A stretch of DNA of 64,000 nt, from contig NC_057791.1 in NCBI RefSeq assembly GCF_014905175.1, forward strand, positions 1,302,001 through 1,366,000, read 5' to 3'. Numbering within the stretch: the first letter of the stretch is position 1; every line of letters starts with the position of its first letter. Source of the DNA: Aphidius gifuensis (lineage: Eukaryota > Arthropoda > Insecta > Hymenoptera > Braconidae). The notes beneath the pieces were generated by a model. It worked only from the letters and a program-made list of their open reading frames with translations, did no database searches and had not been told where the DNA came from. The translations under genes were made by a program, and so were the position numbers. Of this stretch, positions 22,201 to 35,000 are shown in pieces.

Positions 22201-25200
22201 GTATTATTTAAATACACACCTGTTGATATGATAAAATTGTTTTTTTTTTTTTTCAACTATTTTTGTATTTTTAATATTTCAACAATAACATTATTGTTGA
22301 TTATGTATATCTAATTTTATTATTGTCAGAAATATTAAATACTTTAATTCCTAATTAAATTTCATTAATTATTTATAATTTTATTAATTTATTTTTTAAT
22401 AATTAAATGAATAGAAATGTAATTTTTTAAAAGGCAAATTTCGTGATTTTTTTCATCAACATTTGCTTGACTTTTTAACAATAATAATATATAATAAATT
22501 TTTTTAATTCTTAATATTTTGAATACTTAATAAATTCATAATTAAATTGAATTATTTATTTATATTTTTATTAATTTATTCATCAACAATTAAAATAATT
22601 ACAAAATAATTATTTCATCATTTAAAATTGCAGCTTTATTTATTTTTTTAACAATAATATTCTTAGTTAATAATAAATATTTGATTTTATTATTATGTCT
22701 CAAATATCAAGTATCATCTATTGCATAATTAAATTCAATTAATTATAATTTTCATAATTTATTAATAAACAATTAGACACTTTTAAAAATATAATATTGC
22801 CATCGATGAAAATATATGAAATTATATTATTATTTTAGTTATAATTTAAATTTATTTGATGAAATAATTAAATGATTTTTTGGTGTGTCTGTCTGGCTCG
22901 TGTGTATTAAACAGTTATACTACTTGCCGGAAGTTTAATATGCGGAAGGAAGTTGCGTGTCTATTGAGCTCATCGAGCCGCGATGCAGTCTCATTGAATT
23001 CGCCAGAGAAACCCAAGTGAAATAAAATATATTTAAAAAAGAAAAAAAAAAATTAAAAAAAATATTATTTCATAAACATTGTAAATTATTTTGATCAACT
23101 ACCAACATCCGTTATTTATATTTCATTAAAAATAAAATTACCCATCTGTAATATTTTTTTTTTTTCTTTTTTTTTTTTTTGCACGCAGATAAATTTACTG
23201 AGTAGCTGATGGAGATGAATATAAAAAATAAAAAATTCTCCTTTTTTTTATTTTATTTATTTCAACAGTTACAACGATGTAGACTTTGAAATGAACATCG
23301 TTGTTGGTTGGGGCTGGATAAAGAAAAAATAAAAAAAAATAAAACTGGAAATATTTTTAAAATAACAAAACTAGAATCAACTTTACGTATGCAAAACATA
23401 AACGTATATATGAATATTGAATATTCATGAATTTACTTGTTTTAAGTCGTCATGAAACTTGTAAAAATTCAATTGCCTTTGGGCATTATTAAGAGAATAA
23501 ACTTAACGATTAACTATTCCGCATTGAACAAATACTCGAGTCATTATACATTATTTTTTATGATTATTTTATTCTTAAATTACCTGAATCTAGTTACATA
23601 TTTATATACTTTTTAAATATTATTATTATTTTATAAAAAACATTATTAAATCATTTTCAAAAATCGTCATCTTGTTTTCATGTCATTTTGATGAATCAAA
23701 TCCACAAGGAAGTATTATTAATTAATATATACATTTTATTTATTTTTTTTTTAAATTCATTCTTTCTATAAAAATAGAAAAATAAATTAAATAATATTAT
23801 ATATATGAAGGTTAATAAATAATATAAATAAAATAAATAAAATAAATAAAATTATTGGCATTTAATTGACCTCGTTGATCAATTTTATCCTGTTTCTATA
23901 GAAAAAAAAAAAAACTGATAAAAAAATTTATAAAGAAAGTTATATATCAAGTTGTATTAATTTTTTTAATATATTTCTAATTAATTAATTTACTATTTAA
24001 TAAAAAAACGTAATAGCTTTTGATACTTGACTGATGAAAAAAAAAATACAAATTAATTTTATATTAATTTTTAAATATATATCACGAGTACCGGAAGTTT
24101 TTTTTTTTTTAGGGATATGCCAATTGTACATTTACAGTAAAAATTAATAAATTTATATTTATTTATGTGTGTGTGTGTGTGTGTTGTCTCGAGGCCGATA
24201 TGTTTTATTGCCCGATGTAAAGTTATCCCAAGTCGTCGGCGGTTTGCCTCCGTGTGTCTATTTACGAGTTGTCCGGCGCCGAGATGTCCGGAGTAAAAAT
24301 ACACATCGCTTCTAAAACTCTGGGCGTTTTTTTTATACAGTCTATATATTGTATATATATGTGTAAAGTTTCTCAAGAGTGAGAAAAGCTTAGTAAAGAA
24401 TTAAAAAACAAAAAGTATAAATAAAAAAAAAAATTTATAGAAAAGATCCGACCATGTCTGATATGTGTGTGACTTGACTACTGTAGTAATAATGACAACG
24501 ACAATGACGACAATACATAGCCAAATGATCTTTTGAAACTTGCGACTTATTTTTTTTTTTTTTTCATTATATTTACTTGGCTACTAGCAAATCTGACGTT
24601 ATTTGGATGACTGCCAGACGACAGTACGACGACGAGTCAACGCGTACTCCCGGACAACGCGAGGAGCATAGGGAGGATAGGGAGGCTCGTCGACAAACAA
24701 CATTCAAATTTTATCTTTATATTTTTTTTTATTTCTTGATAAATATCTTTATCTTTTTTACATCTTTAATTTAAAGCCTTAATTATCGCAGTCTGTCTTT
24801 TCTTATATATTTTCTTGAATTTTTTTGCTATTTTATTTTTGAAGAAAATAATTTTTTCTTTTGGGTTTTTTACATGTCTGCTTGTACTTTGCAATTCATA
24901 GACAAGCTATTTTTGTAACAACCTTCTTTATAATTCTGGTTTTTTAATATACATCGAGGTTGTTACATTTTGTACTTTTCAAAATTATTTTTTATATTTT
25001 TATTTAGCAATATACAAGATTTTTTTGTAAATCGTAATAGTTTTTTTTTTTCAAATATATCATGACATCATCATTAACGTCATGAAATTTTGTTAGTTTG
25101 GATAATTTATTTTTAAAATAATCATATAATATTTTGAAAAAAAAAAAATATCATATAGTTTATTTTAATTTGCAAAGTTGTCGTCAGAAATTATTTTTAT

Positions 25201-25445
25201 TTTTTCTAATAATATATTTGATGGTGAGCGCGCCCACCTGTTTTTTTTTTTTACCAATGATTTAGCATCTAGATCATTGTCACCAAGTGTCCAACGAATT
25301 AAAAAAAAATATAGTTCAACACTTGATTGTTTATAAATAAATAAAAAACACACACATACATAAACATAGTTAATCTAAAAAAATAACGAATAAAAATTAG
25401 TTTAAAAAATAATAAATAATAAAATATAGCAGATGGATAAAAGTC

Positions 25446-25477
<32 letters not shown>

Positions 25478-27594
25478 AGTGGGCGTGAAAACGTGGTTTG
25501 AATGAAAACTATTTTCAGACATTGCTAGACTATATTCGGTAAAATGCGCAGCCAATCTATTTTGTTTCTGCTAAAAAAGAAAATAAATTAAAAAAAAAAA
25601 AAAAAAAAAATTCTCATTATTTTTTTAATGATTAAATTTCTAATTGTTAATTTTTTTTTTATTTTTATGTTTTTCTATTAGTCATTTAACAAGAACCACA
25701 ACTTGGGAGGATCCAAGAAAAACAGCAGCCGCTGTAAATGTCGCGGCTGTTGCTGCTGCTGCTGTTGAAAGTGGTAAAACATCATCAAATACAGCAAATA
25801 TACTTGGTTCATTACCTGAAGGATGGGAACAAGCTCGTACACCTGAAGGTGAAACATATTTTATAAATCATCAAACACGTACAACATCATGGTTTGATCC
25901 TAGAATTCGTAAGTATATTTTTTTTATTATTATTTTTCATTTTAATATTTAAAGAAAATTTATTTTTTATTTATTTTTTTTTTATATCTTTTTATACATT
26001 AATTATAACGGAGATGATAAATAATAATATTATTATTACTCAATTAATAGAAAATAATTAGTAATATATTTAATAAAATTATTTTTATTTTTAAATTTTT
26101 TATTAGTTTTTTACTATATCATGTTGTGAGATAAAAATTTCAAGTTTAAGATATTTTTTATTTATCAAAATACAATAAATTATTAATTAATTAAGATATT
26201 AATTATATAATTTTTTTTATTTTTTTAGCTGCTCATCTTCAGAGAGCTCCAACTTCTGGAGCAATGTTACCACAAAATTGGCTTCAACCTGGTACAGCAG
26301 GTTTGCCAAATAATCGAATTCAATTATGTGAACAACAAATGAGAATTCAAACATTAAGATTAGAACGTGAAAGTCTTAAACAAAGACAAGCTGAAATAAT
26401 GCGAAAGGTATTTTATATTTTTATATACAAATGACGTAAATTAATTTTTATCCTCTTGTTATTATTTTTTCATAATATATTTTAATCGTCATTGATATTG
26501 TTATAATTCAAAATTGTTTTTATATAGATTTTAAATAACTTGTTAATATTTTTTTTTTTAGTCTGAGCTAAGAGCAAATAATAATGAAGCAATTATGGAT
26601 CCATTTTTATCGGGTATGAGTGAACAACATGCACGTCAAGAAAGTGCTGATTCTGGTCTTGGACTTGGTTCAGCATACTCATTACCACACACACCTGAAG
26701 ATTTTCTTTCAAATATTGACGACAATATGGATGCCACAAGTGGTAATTATATGTTTATTATTTTTAATTTTTAATACAATACTTTTGGTATTTAATTACA
26801 TACAAAAAAAAAATGAAAACAAAGCGCTTTTTTTTTTTTTTTATTTAAAATTCTCTATAACGTTCATTGGAAAATATAATAAAAAAATTTATTTTTTATC
26901 ATGTTGATAAATCTACAATGGACTTTATTAATATATATATTTTTTTTTTTATCATTTTTTGTTAATTCATTGTGTAAATTTTCAATTGATTATAATCATC
27001 ATATCATTGTGTAATCTTAACGTGAAAATATATTAGATTTTTTAACAGTCATTGACAATTTAATATCATATCAAAAATAAAAAAAAAAATATATATTAAA
27101 TTGAGGTGAATCACCTGAAATTAAAAATAATAATAAAAAATTATTTCGAATAAAAAGTATGTCTCTTGATAAGAAATTTAATTTAATATTTATTTATTAA
27201 TAATATGATTTTTTTTTTGTCATACAGAGGGTGGAGCACCAATGGAAACACCAGACATATCATCACTAAGTGATAACATAGATTCTACTGATGATCTCGT
27301 ACCTTCTCTCCAGGTAATCTTTAAATAAAAAAATAAATAAATCAAGATAATATTTATTGATGTGTTTGATTAAAAATAAACATTATCATTCGGATAATGT
27401 ATGTTAATGTCATGTATTAAAAAAAACATTTGCTAAATTAAAAACTTTTTTGTTAAATAATATTATTAATTGTTGGTATTTTTTTTGTTCTTTAGCAACT
27501 CAACGAAGAATTTCCAAATGATATCCTTCTTGAAGACGTGCAATCGCTGATAAATCCGAATTCGAAACCTGAGAATGTTTTGACATGGCTGTAG
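19239..27594 (+). CDS. yki: Yorkie (YAP/TAZ homologue), Hippo pathway coactivator
   Basis: Transcriptional coactivator that binds TEAD/Scalloped and is kept cytoplasmic by Warts phosphorylation and 14-3-3. Exons: 19239-19942, 25682-25908, 26229-26407, 26562-26742, 27228-27313, 27496-27594; phases close to 491 residues. TEAD-binding region at about 24-55 (LQALFDSVLKP ... RMRNLPNSFF); Warts/14-3-3 HxRxxS sites at Ser74 (HSRENS) and Ser169 (HPRAHS, the equivalent of the key Yki/YAP site); poly-Asn linker at about 107-150; WW1 at about 214-246 (Trp221, Trp243) and WW2 at about 276-309 (Trp283, Trp305); coiled coil in exon 3 (RIQLCEQQMRIQTLRLE); ARQESADSGLGLG and LPHTPEDFLS activation-domain motifs; C-terminal LTWL, the PDZ-ligand-like end of YAP proteins. 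WW1 is cut between IYFL and NHLTRTTTW by the 5.7-kb intron. The start gives MSLNQDID as in other insects. Confidence 0.97.
20495..20520. promoter_or_regulatory. Divergent pair of Su(H)-type sites flanking E-box motifs
   Basis: TTCCCACG (20495-20502) and CGTGGGAA (20513-20520) are perfect inverted copies of the Su(H)/CSL consensus YRTGDGAA, separated by 10 bases; the block also contains CACGTG and CACCTG. The orientation is the opposite of the classic Su(H) paired site, so cooperative Notch binding cannot be assumed. Confidence 0.4.
22880..23010. promoter_or_regulatory. GC-richer intron island with ETS-type sites
   Basis: Contains the canonical ETS core CCGGAAGT (22927-22934) and a second GGAAGGAAGT close by, then a run including GAGCTCATCGAGCCGCGATGC. 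Another CCGGAAGT sits at 24091-24098. No stop-free spliced frame is evident. Confidence 0.35.
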
Positions 27595-30134
27595 TACAAA
27601 GCCAACAAGCTCCAAGACAACTCGATTGCATTGAGTGCAACTCATTGGCGTGTTTAAAATTAAAATACAACATTCAATGCCTTACAGTAAAATACAACTA
27701 TTAAAATATAAAAAAAATTTATATATGCATGAAAGAAGAAAAATAGCTTGAAATAGATTTAATAAAAAAAGAAAATATATTTTTCAAATAATTGAAAAAA
27801 AAAAAAAAAATACATAAAACACTAAAATGAACAAAAAAATATTATGTATTTTAACATTTTGAGTGTGTATATAGCTTTTTGATACATTTTTTACGGAGAA
27901 AAATTTATAAAAATAGAATTTATATAGAAAAAAAAGAAAAATATTATAATTTTTATGAATTATTTGTCGGTAAATATTATTTATAATTAAATCAACGGGA
28001 TTAAAATATGAAGTAGAATTTTTTTTGCAAAGTGAGCACAGTTATTGTATTATATACGAGTCAAATGTCATTATCATATGACACGTATTTGATGGAGCTC
28101 AAGTCTGGTATCATGACGTATCAGATTTTCATAGTTGATGATTTTTATAATTTCATTAAAAGAAATTAAATTTTTTTTTTTAATTAAGTGTACAGAGAAC
28201 AAGTGCAATGCCATCGTCTCTTGAGACTTAATTAATAATCATACAACTGTAAAAAATACAGTATACATTATTATACACAAAAGTATAAGAGTTTAATAAT
28301 TAAAAATTATTAAAATAATAACCGTAATGCCTTAAATAATAAATGAAAAAAAAGTGCCTAAAAAATTTAATGAATTAATATAATTATAAGCATTAAATTT
28401 ATGGTAACTTGATTTTATTTTGTTACAAATCATTCTTAATATTGAATTAAGCAATCACCGTCCATACAAAAAAATACTAAAATGTTTTTTACGAATTAAA
28501 GAAAAAAAAAATGACTACGTTGTTAAATTGTTGGAAATATAAATGATATTGTTTGTTTTTTTATTTTTGTATTAAAAAAACAAACGGATATATATATATT
28601 GACGATTAATTATGAAAAATTTATTGATGAAATTGAAAATGTGAGCAATAGAATTAAGAATAGTTATATATATTTTACATAGATTTATTTTTTTTATATT
28701 AAAAGTCTATTTACTCGTTACAAATGACAATAAAAAATTTATTGTTTCATAAAGTAACAATAAATAAAGAAAATAAATTTTTAATAAAATATATTAATTA
28801 ATTTTTTTTAACAATAAAATAGTATGTAAATTTAGACAATAATTTTTAATTATGATAGATAAATATTTGAGAGAAAAAAAATTGTACATTTTTTTCTATC
28901 AAGTAATTATTGAATTTTAGAAATTTATATAGTTGATAGTTTAATGTTGATAGAAATTAAGTAGTATGTAAGAAACTGTGGCAGCTCATAAATTTTAAAT
29001 AATGCTTAAAAAATTTTTATAAAAACAACAATCAAAAATCAGCTGAAATCTGGTGCCTTGAATGATTTAAAAAAAATTTAATATTTAAAAACGAAAGTAG
29101 ATTATTAAATTCAACAATAATATGTATCATTTTTTTCATAAAAATGGTGATTTATCTTAATTATTGTTTAAATAATTTACGTGTATGTAAAAAAATAATT
29201 TTGTTTTTCTTTGATAACACTTGTAAATTGCTCTTGTGACTTTTCTTTTAAATAATAATTGCGAAAAGTCATTATGATGCATTATTAACTCACAAAATAT
29301 TTTTAAAATATGCACGTTTTGTTTTTTTTTTTTTTTTTAATCATTGATAATTGATTTTTTATTTGTGTAAAATTAAAAAAACAAAAAATATGAATTTATT
29401 AACATAAAGCTAATTATAGAATATAAGTTTAATTAAATATAAATATTTATGTTGTTATTTACAAAATTATATATATGTAAAAGCGTGTGTATTGTAAAAA
29501 AAAGAAAAAAAAAAGAAAAATATTATAAATCATATGACAAATAAGTTTATTGTAAAATATTTCTTTTTTTTTTTCTTTTTTATAATGATTTATTTCAATT
29601 TCATATATATTTTTTTGTTCTTTTGCTTATAAATAATTTTTTTATTGTTTTTTGTTCATTTTAACAATGTATAATGCTTTTGTTGTTAATGGATAGATCA
29701 AAATTAATGCAAGCTCCTTAATCAACATAATCAAAAGAAGAAAAAAATATAAAAAACGAAACAAATCAATAAACATGTCGTAATGAGATAAATAATGTTA
29801 AATAAAAAATGAATAATAATTTAAATTGAATATAAATAATAGAGAAGGAGCTTGATACTGCACGTGCGTACATAAAAAAATTATATTAAGATCTAAAGAT
29901 TATGTTACACGAGCAGTAAGACTATACGTAAATGAAAAACAAAAAAATGTTTCTTTTTAAATAATAGATCAGTATTTGATTTAATTATATGCTCATTGGC
30001 CTGTTTCATCGTGATGTATTCCTACTATTATTTTATTTTTTTTTTCTATCGGTAACAAGTGCCTTAGTGAATAATTATTTAAATAAATATTGATTATACT
30101 TACAAATGTTGGGTTGTTTTTGTAATTCCTGAAT
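27595..30134 (+). other. yorkie 3' untranslated region and AT-rich intergenic DNA
   Basis: AATAAA at 27761-27766 is the first candidate poly(A) signal, but many others follow. A small stem (CAAATGTCAT ... ATGAC ... ATTTG) lies at about 28061-28090. Otherwise it is A/T-rich with no coding frame, ending at the minisatellite. Confidence 0.4.
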
Positions 30135-32036
30135 AAGCAGTTACCTCCTTGCCCTTCCTGTTCTCCTAATATTTTCAACGGAAATTCGAAAAAATAAATG
30201 AAAAAAATTTATTTCTTAACAGGATTACATAATAAGCGAAGAGGTATTTTATTTCCCAAGCAGTTACCTCCTTGCCCTTTCTGTTCTCCTAATATTTTCA
30301 ATAGAAATTCGAAAAAATAAATAAAAAAAATTTATTTCTTAACAGGATTACATAATAAGCGAAGAGGTATTTTATTTCCCAAGCAGTTACCTCCTTGCCC
30401 TTCCTGTTCTCCTAATATTTTCAATGGAAATTCGAAAAAATAAATAAAAAAAAATTATTTCTTAACAGGATTACATAATAAGCGAAGAGGTATTTTATTT
30501 CCCAAGCAGTTACCTCCTTGCTCTTCCTGTTCTCCTAATATTTTCAACGGAAATTCGAAAAAATAAATAAAAAAAATTTATTTCTTAACAGGATTACATA
30601 ATAAGCGAAGAGGTATTTTATTTCCCAAGCAGTTACCTCCTTGCCCTTCCTGTTCTCCTAATATTTTCAATGGAAATTCGAAAAAATAAATAAAAAAAAT
30701 TTATTTCTTAACAGGATTACATAATAAGCGAAGAGGTATTTAATTTCCCAAGCAGTTACCTCCTTGCTCTTCCTGTTCTCCTAATATTTTCAATAGAAAT
30801 TCGAAAAAATAAATAAAAAAAATTTATTTCTTAACAGGATTACATAATAAGCGAAGAGGTATTTTATTTCCCAAGCAGTTACCTCCTTGCCTTTTCTGTT
30901 TCCCTAATATCTTCAATAAAAATTCGAAAAAATAAATAAAAAAAATTTATTTCTTAACAGGATTACATAATAAGCGAAGAGGTATTTTATTTCCCAAGCA
31001 GTTACCTCCTTGCCCTTTCTGTTCTCCTAATATTTTCAACGGAAATTCGAAAAAATAAATAAAAAAAATTTATTTCTTAACAGGATTACATAATAAGCGA
31101 AGAGGTATTTTATTTTTTAAGCAGTTACCTCCTTGCCCTTTCTGTTCTCCTAATATTTTCAATAGAAATTCGAAAAAATAAATAAAAAAAATTTATTTCT
31201 TAACAGGATTACATAATAAGCGAAGAGGTATTTTATTTCCCAAGCAGTTACCTCCTTGCCCTTTCTGTTCTCCTAATATTTTCAATAGAAATTCGAAAAA
31301 ATAAATAAAAAAAATTTATTTCTTAACAGGATTACATAATAAGCGAAGAGGTATTTTATTTCCCAAGCAGTTACCTCCTTGCCATTCCTGTTCTCCTAAT
31401 ATTTTCAACGGAAATTCGAAAAAATAAATAAAAAAAATTTATTTCTTAACAGGATTACATAATAAGCGAAGAGGTATTTTATTTCCCAAGCAGTTACCTC
31501 CTTGCTCTTCCTGTTCTCCTAATATTTTCAATAGAAATTCGAAAAAATAAATAAAAAAAAATTATTTCTTAACAGGATTACATAATAAGCGAAGAGGTAT
31601 TTTATTTCCCAAGAAGTTACCTCCTTGCCCTTCCTGTTCTCCTAATATTTTCGATGGAAATTCGAAAAAATAAATAAAAAAAAATTATTTCTTAACAGGA
31701 TTACATAATAAGCGAAGAGGTATTTTATTTCCCAAGCAGTTACCTCCTTGCCCTTCCTGTTCTCCTAATATTTTCAACGGAAATTCGAAAAAATAAATAA
31801 AAAAAATTTATTTCTTAACAGGATTACATAATAAGCGAAGAGGTATTTTATTTCCCAAGCAGTTACCTCCTTGCCCTTTCTGTTCTCCTAATATTTTCAA
31901 TAGAAATTCGAAAAAATAAATAAAAAAAATTTATTTCTTAACAGGATTACATAATAAGCGAAGAGGTATTTTATTTCCCAAGCAGTTACCTCCTTGCCCT
32001 TCCTGTTCTCCTAATATTTTCAATAGAAAAGAAATT
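30135..32036. repeat. 123-bp minisatellite, about 15.5 tandem units
   Basis: The marker CAGTTACCTCC recurs with an exact 123-base step from 30138 to 31983 (16 starts, the last truncated; the unit at 31614 reads AAGTTACCTCC). Units differ at a few sites, mostly in the CTTGCCCTTCCTG and TTTCAACGGAAA parts, while the segment from CTTAACAG through GAAGAGGTA is the same in every full unit I compared. Array length is constant in period with no indels, pointing to recent expansion or homogenisation. A diverged relative of that invariant segment lies just outside, at 32047-32076. It lies between yorkie and hunchback. Confidence 0.95.
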
Positions 32037-35000
32037 AATATTGTAGCAGGAACATAGAAGGAGCGAAGAGGTATTTGGTGTTTTGTAAAAATAAAAAACA
32101 AAAGATTGTATCTAATTTTGCAAAGAAAAATAAAAACATTTTATTGTGAAATTAGAAACATTTAAGTGATATCATTTTATATATAGTCCATTCAAATTTA
32201 TTTATTATTTTACATAATATTTACAATTATATATCTTGTTTAGTCTCGCAATTAATTTTCTCACTTATTAAATATTATTAACAACAAAAAATTCATATCA
32301 AGTTAACAATTTAGTTAACTAAGTAAATAGCTTATCATGATTACTATTGAATTCTTTTATTTATAAAATTTGTCTCTTTCATAATTATAGGTATACTTTT
32401 TTTTTATCCACGCGTTTCTGTTATTCCCATTTGTCTTCATAGATGAAAATATTGGCCATTGTGATCTCGTCATTCACGTGTTTATGTTGTCATCTGGATG
32501 GCGTGGTGATTACCTGTTAATTTATTTATATATCTTTAAGTATATTTTACTGTCATAATTTTTTTTTATTCTATAAAAAAAATATCCCCCTGTCGATGGG
32601 GATAATCATGTGGATCATGTAAGCTCAAAAATCCGGATAAAAAAAATCCCCTTTCAACAGGTCTTGCTTGTGTTTTTTTTTTTTCCTTTTTTTTTATACA
32701 TACACCAAAAAAAATGCAATACGAGCCCCATATCGATGAAGATATCTACTTATAAAAAAAAAGGTGAAAAAAAAAACACATAAAAAACTCCCCTTAGTTA
32801 AAAAACAGGTTGACTTTGATTATATACAGAGGGTACGTGTTGTTGTTGGTAGTTTTTTATGAACCTGCTGAAACTTGTTGGTTGGATAATTCGAGGGGAT
32901 GAAGTTGAAGGGTTAACAATGAAAAAAAAAAAAAATAATAAAAAATACACACATGTTATTATCCCCAAATTACATAATAGTTTATGGTGGTGTTTTTTTT
33001 TGTTGTTGATTTTTTTAGGGGACTTTCAAGTACACAAGTCAATGGGTTGATATTTTTTTCATTCTTTTTTAACAAGGGGAGTTTATAAAATGGCTGTGTA
33101 TAAAGGGTTAAAAATGGTGGATGATTAATTGATGATTTTAAAGCAATTTTAAACAATAATATTAATTATCTACTTGTTGATAAAAAAAAAAAACAAAATG
33201 TGTTATTTAAAATATTCAAAAAAAAAGGAAATACTTTAGCCTCATTCAGTTCTCTTCATTTTTTTAATTCATTTTAAATATTGATGATATTTTTTTTTTA
33301 TGCATAAAAGCGAGAAAAAAAAAACATACACACAATAAAATATTAAAAATTTGAATGTCATACATCAGTGTCAAAAAAAAATGTCTGTTAAAAAAAAAAG
33401 CTTTACCTCAAGTATTTATTGTAATATACAACTGAATCGAAATATTTTCTTCTGCATGGTATTAACAATACCATATATATATTAAATAACTGAAAAAGGC
33501 CCAAGTATTTCCGTGCATGACAATAAAGATGCGGTAGATCGTTATAGAAATAATATATATATATTTTTTTAAAGGACAATTTATATATTGAAGTCTCTTG
33601 AAAGAGCTATGAAGGAATTGACTCGATCACTAGATTTCCGGCTCGAAAAAAAAAATAGAAAAAATAGAAAAACTCATGTCTATAAATACCCAATATGAAA
33701 ACTAGACTGTCATTGATTTTTTTCCTTTATAAAACTTTATATAAAAAAAAAAAAAAATTATATTTTTTTTTTACCTTTTTGGATATATCCATTTTTTTTT
33801 TTATTCCATTGCTACTTGCTGGGGTATTGTATTGAGCTAAACAGAAGTGTATTAAAATGCGTTTTTAATGGGCCCCGTATTTCATTGTCCTGAGGGCGTT
33901 GCTACAGTTGGGCCCAGTATCAAGCCACCAGCCGTTCGTCAGACCATGATTTTGCAATAATCATCTATAAAAAAAAAAAAAATAAATAATAAATAGAAAA
34001 TAAAAATAGTGCATCATCCAGGACAATAAGCAAACAATTTTTTTTCGATTTTAATAGTGGGATAGAATTATGGAAAAATATATGAGATAGAATTTTCTAT
34101 CACAAGTATATTATTTAACATAAAAAAATAAATAAAAATTCAATTATTTTTGTCACAAAATTTTGTTGAAAAAAAAACAACCGAAAAGTATTTTCTTTGG
34201 ATTCATTTTTAGGGGTAGTTTTTTGACGAAAAATTCATGTATTTTTCGATTTAAATACTGTAGTTAATTTATTGACAATTGTTTATTTATATTTTCCAAG
34301 TTTATAGGCTATAAAAAAATGTTTTTTTTTTATAAAATAAGGAAACGATCACTCGGAAGTTTTAAAGATGCAGTCACGTGCGGATATATCGGGTGTCGCG
34401 ACGGGTCAAGATGGACATCAGGCAAAAAAATAAATGAAAAAAAAAAAGATAAAAAGAAAAAAAATATACACGCATATTGGAAAAAAGAGGGTAAAAAAAA
34501 AAATATACATTTCCAAGGGGGAAAAAAATGAAAAAAAAAAAAAAGTGGAGGCAAAACTTGGCAGGAATTAACGCGTGCCAGAGAGTTTTTCCCTAAAAGG
34601 GAGATCAAGGGCTACTACTGTATGCTGCTGGGGTCCAAATATATATTTATTTCTCTTTTTTTTTTATTTATCTTTCTTTTTTTTCTCTTCTCTCTTTTGG
34701 CCACTACTCTATCCAATAACTATGAACAGCTCGCGTGTGCTCTCCTCTGAAAGCCGATACAAAAACCAAAAAAAAAAATTGTAAAAAAAAATAAAATCTA
34801 TAAATGAAAATGATCACCAAATGCTTTGAATTTATTTTATTTTTTTTATATATATATTTCGTTCTGTGTAATCGGATTTCAACGTGTTTCCTCTTCAGCG
34901 ATTTTTTTTTTTTTTATTTTCCACCAAAATCCTATTCTACATGCGGCTTGCCTCGTTACACCATCAAGTGCCCAATTTTTAAATCTCATTTTTTTTTTAT

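Larger units (their letters stand above)
19943..25681 (+). other. yorkie intron 1 (5.7 kb) with GC-richer islands
   Basis: A large intron in an otherwise compact gene. Background is A/T homopolymers; islands at 20455-20590, 20865-20955, 22880-23010, 24175-24310 and 24575-24700 are clearly GC-richer. A CT-rich (TCTTCT) stretch lies at about 20175-20360 and a (GAT)n run at 25447-25478. No exon with matching borders and phase was found in it, so the islands are more likely regulatory than coding. Confidence 0.5.

Noticed and set aside
24577..24774. Plus-strand frame beginning in a GC-rich island of the yorkie intron
   Set aside because: It runs into Phe/Ile low complexity, lacks in-phase splice borders, and starts within poly-T. 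Kept only as a candidate regulatory island.
29993..30178. Minus-strand frame of 61 codons at the left edge of the minisatellite
   Set aside because: It is made of the first repeat unit plus flank; the equivalent frame is closed by stops in the other units, so a protein is unlikely.
30135..32036. CRISPR-like appearance of regularly spaced repeats
   Set aside because: The whole 123-bp unit is repeated, with no unique spacers, and the genome is clearly eukaryotic.
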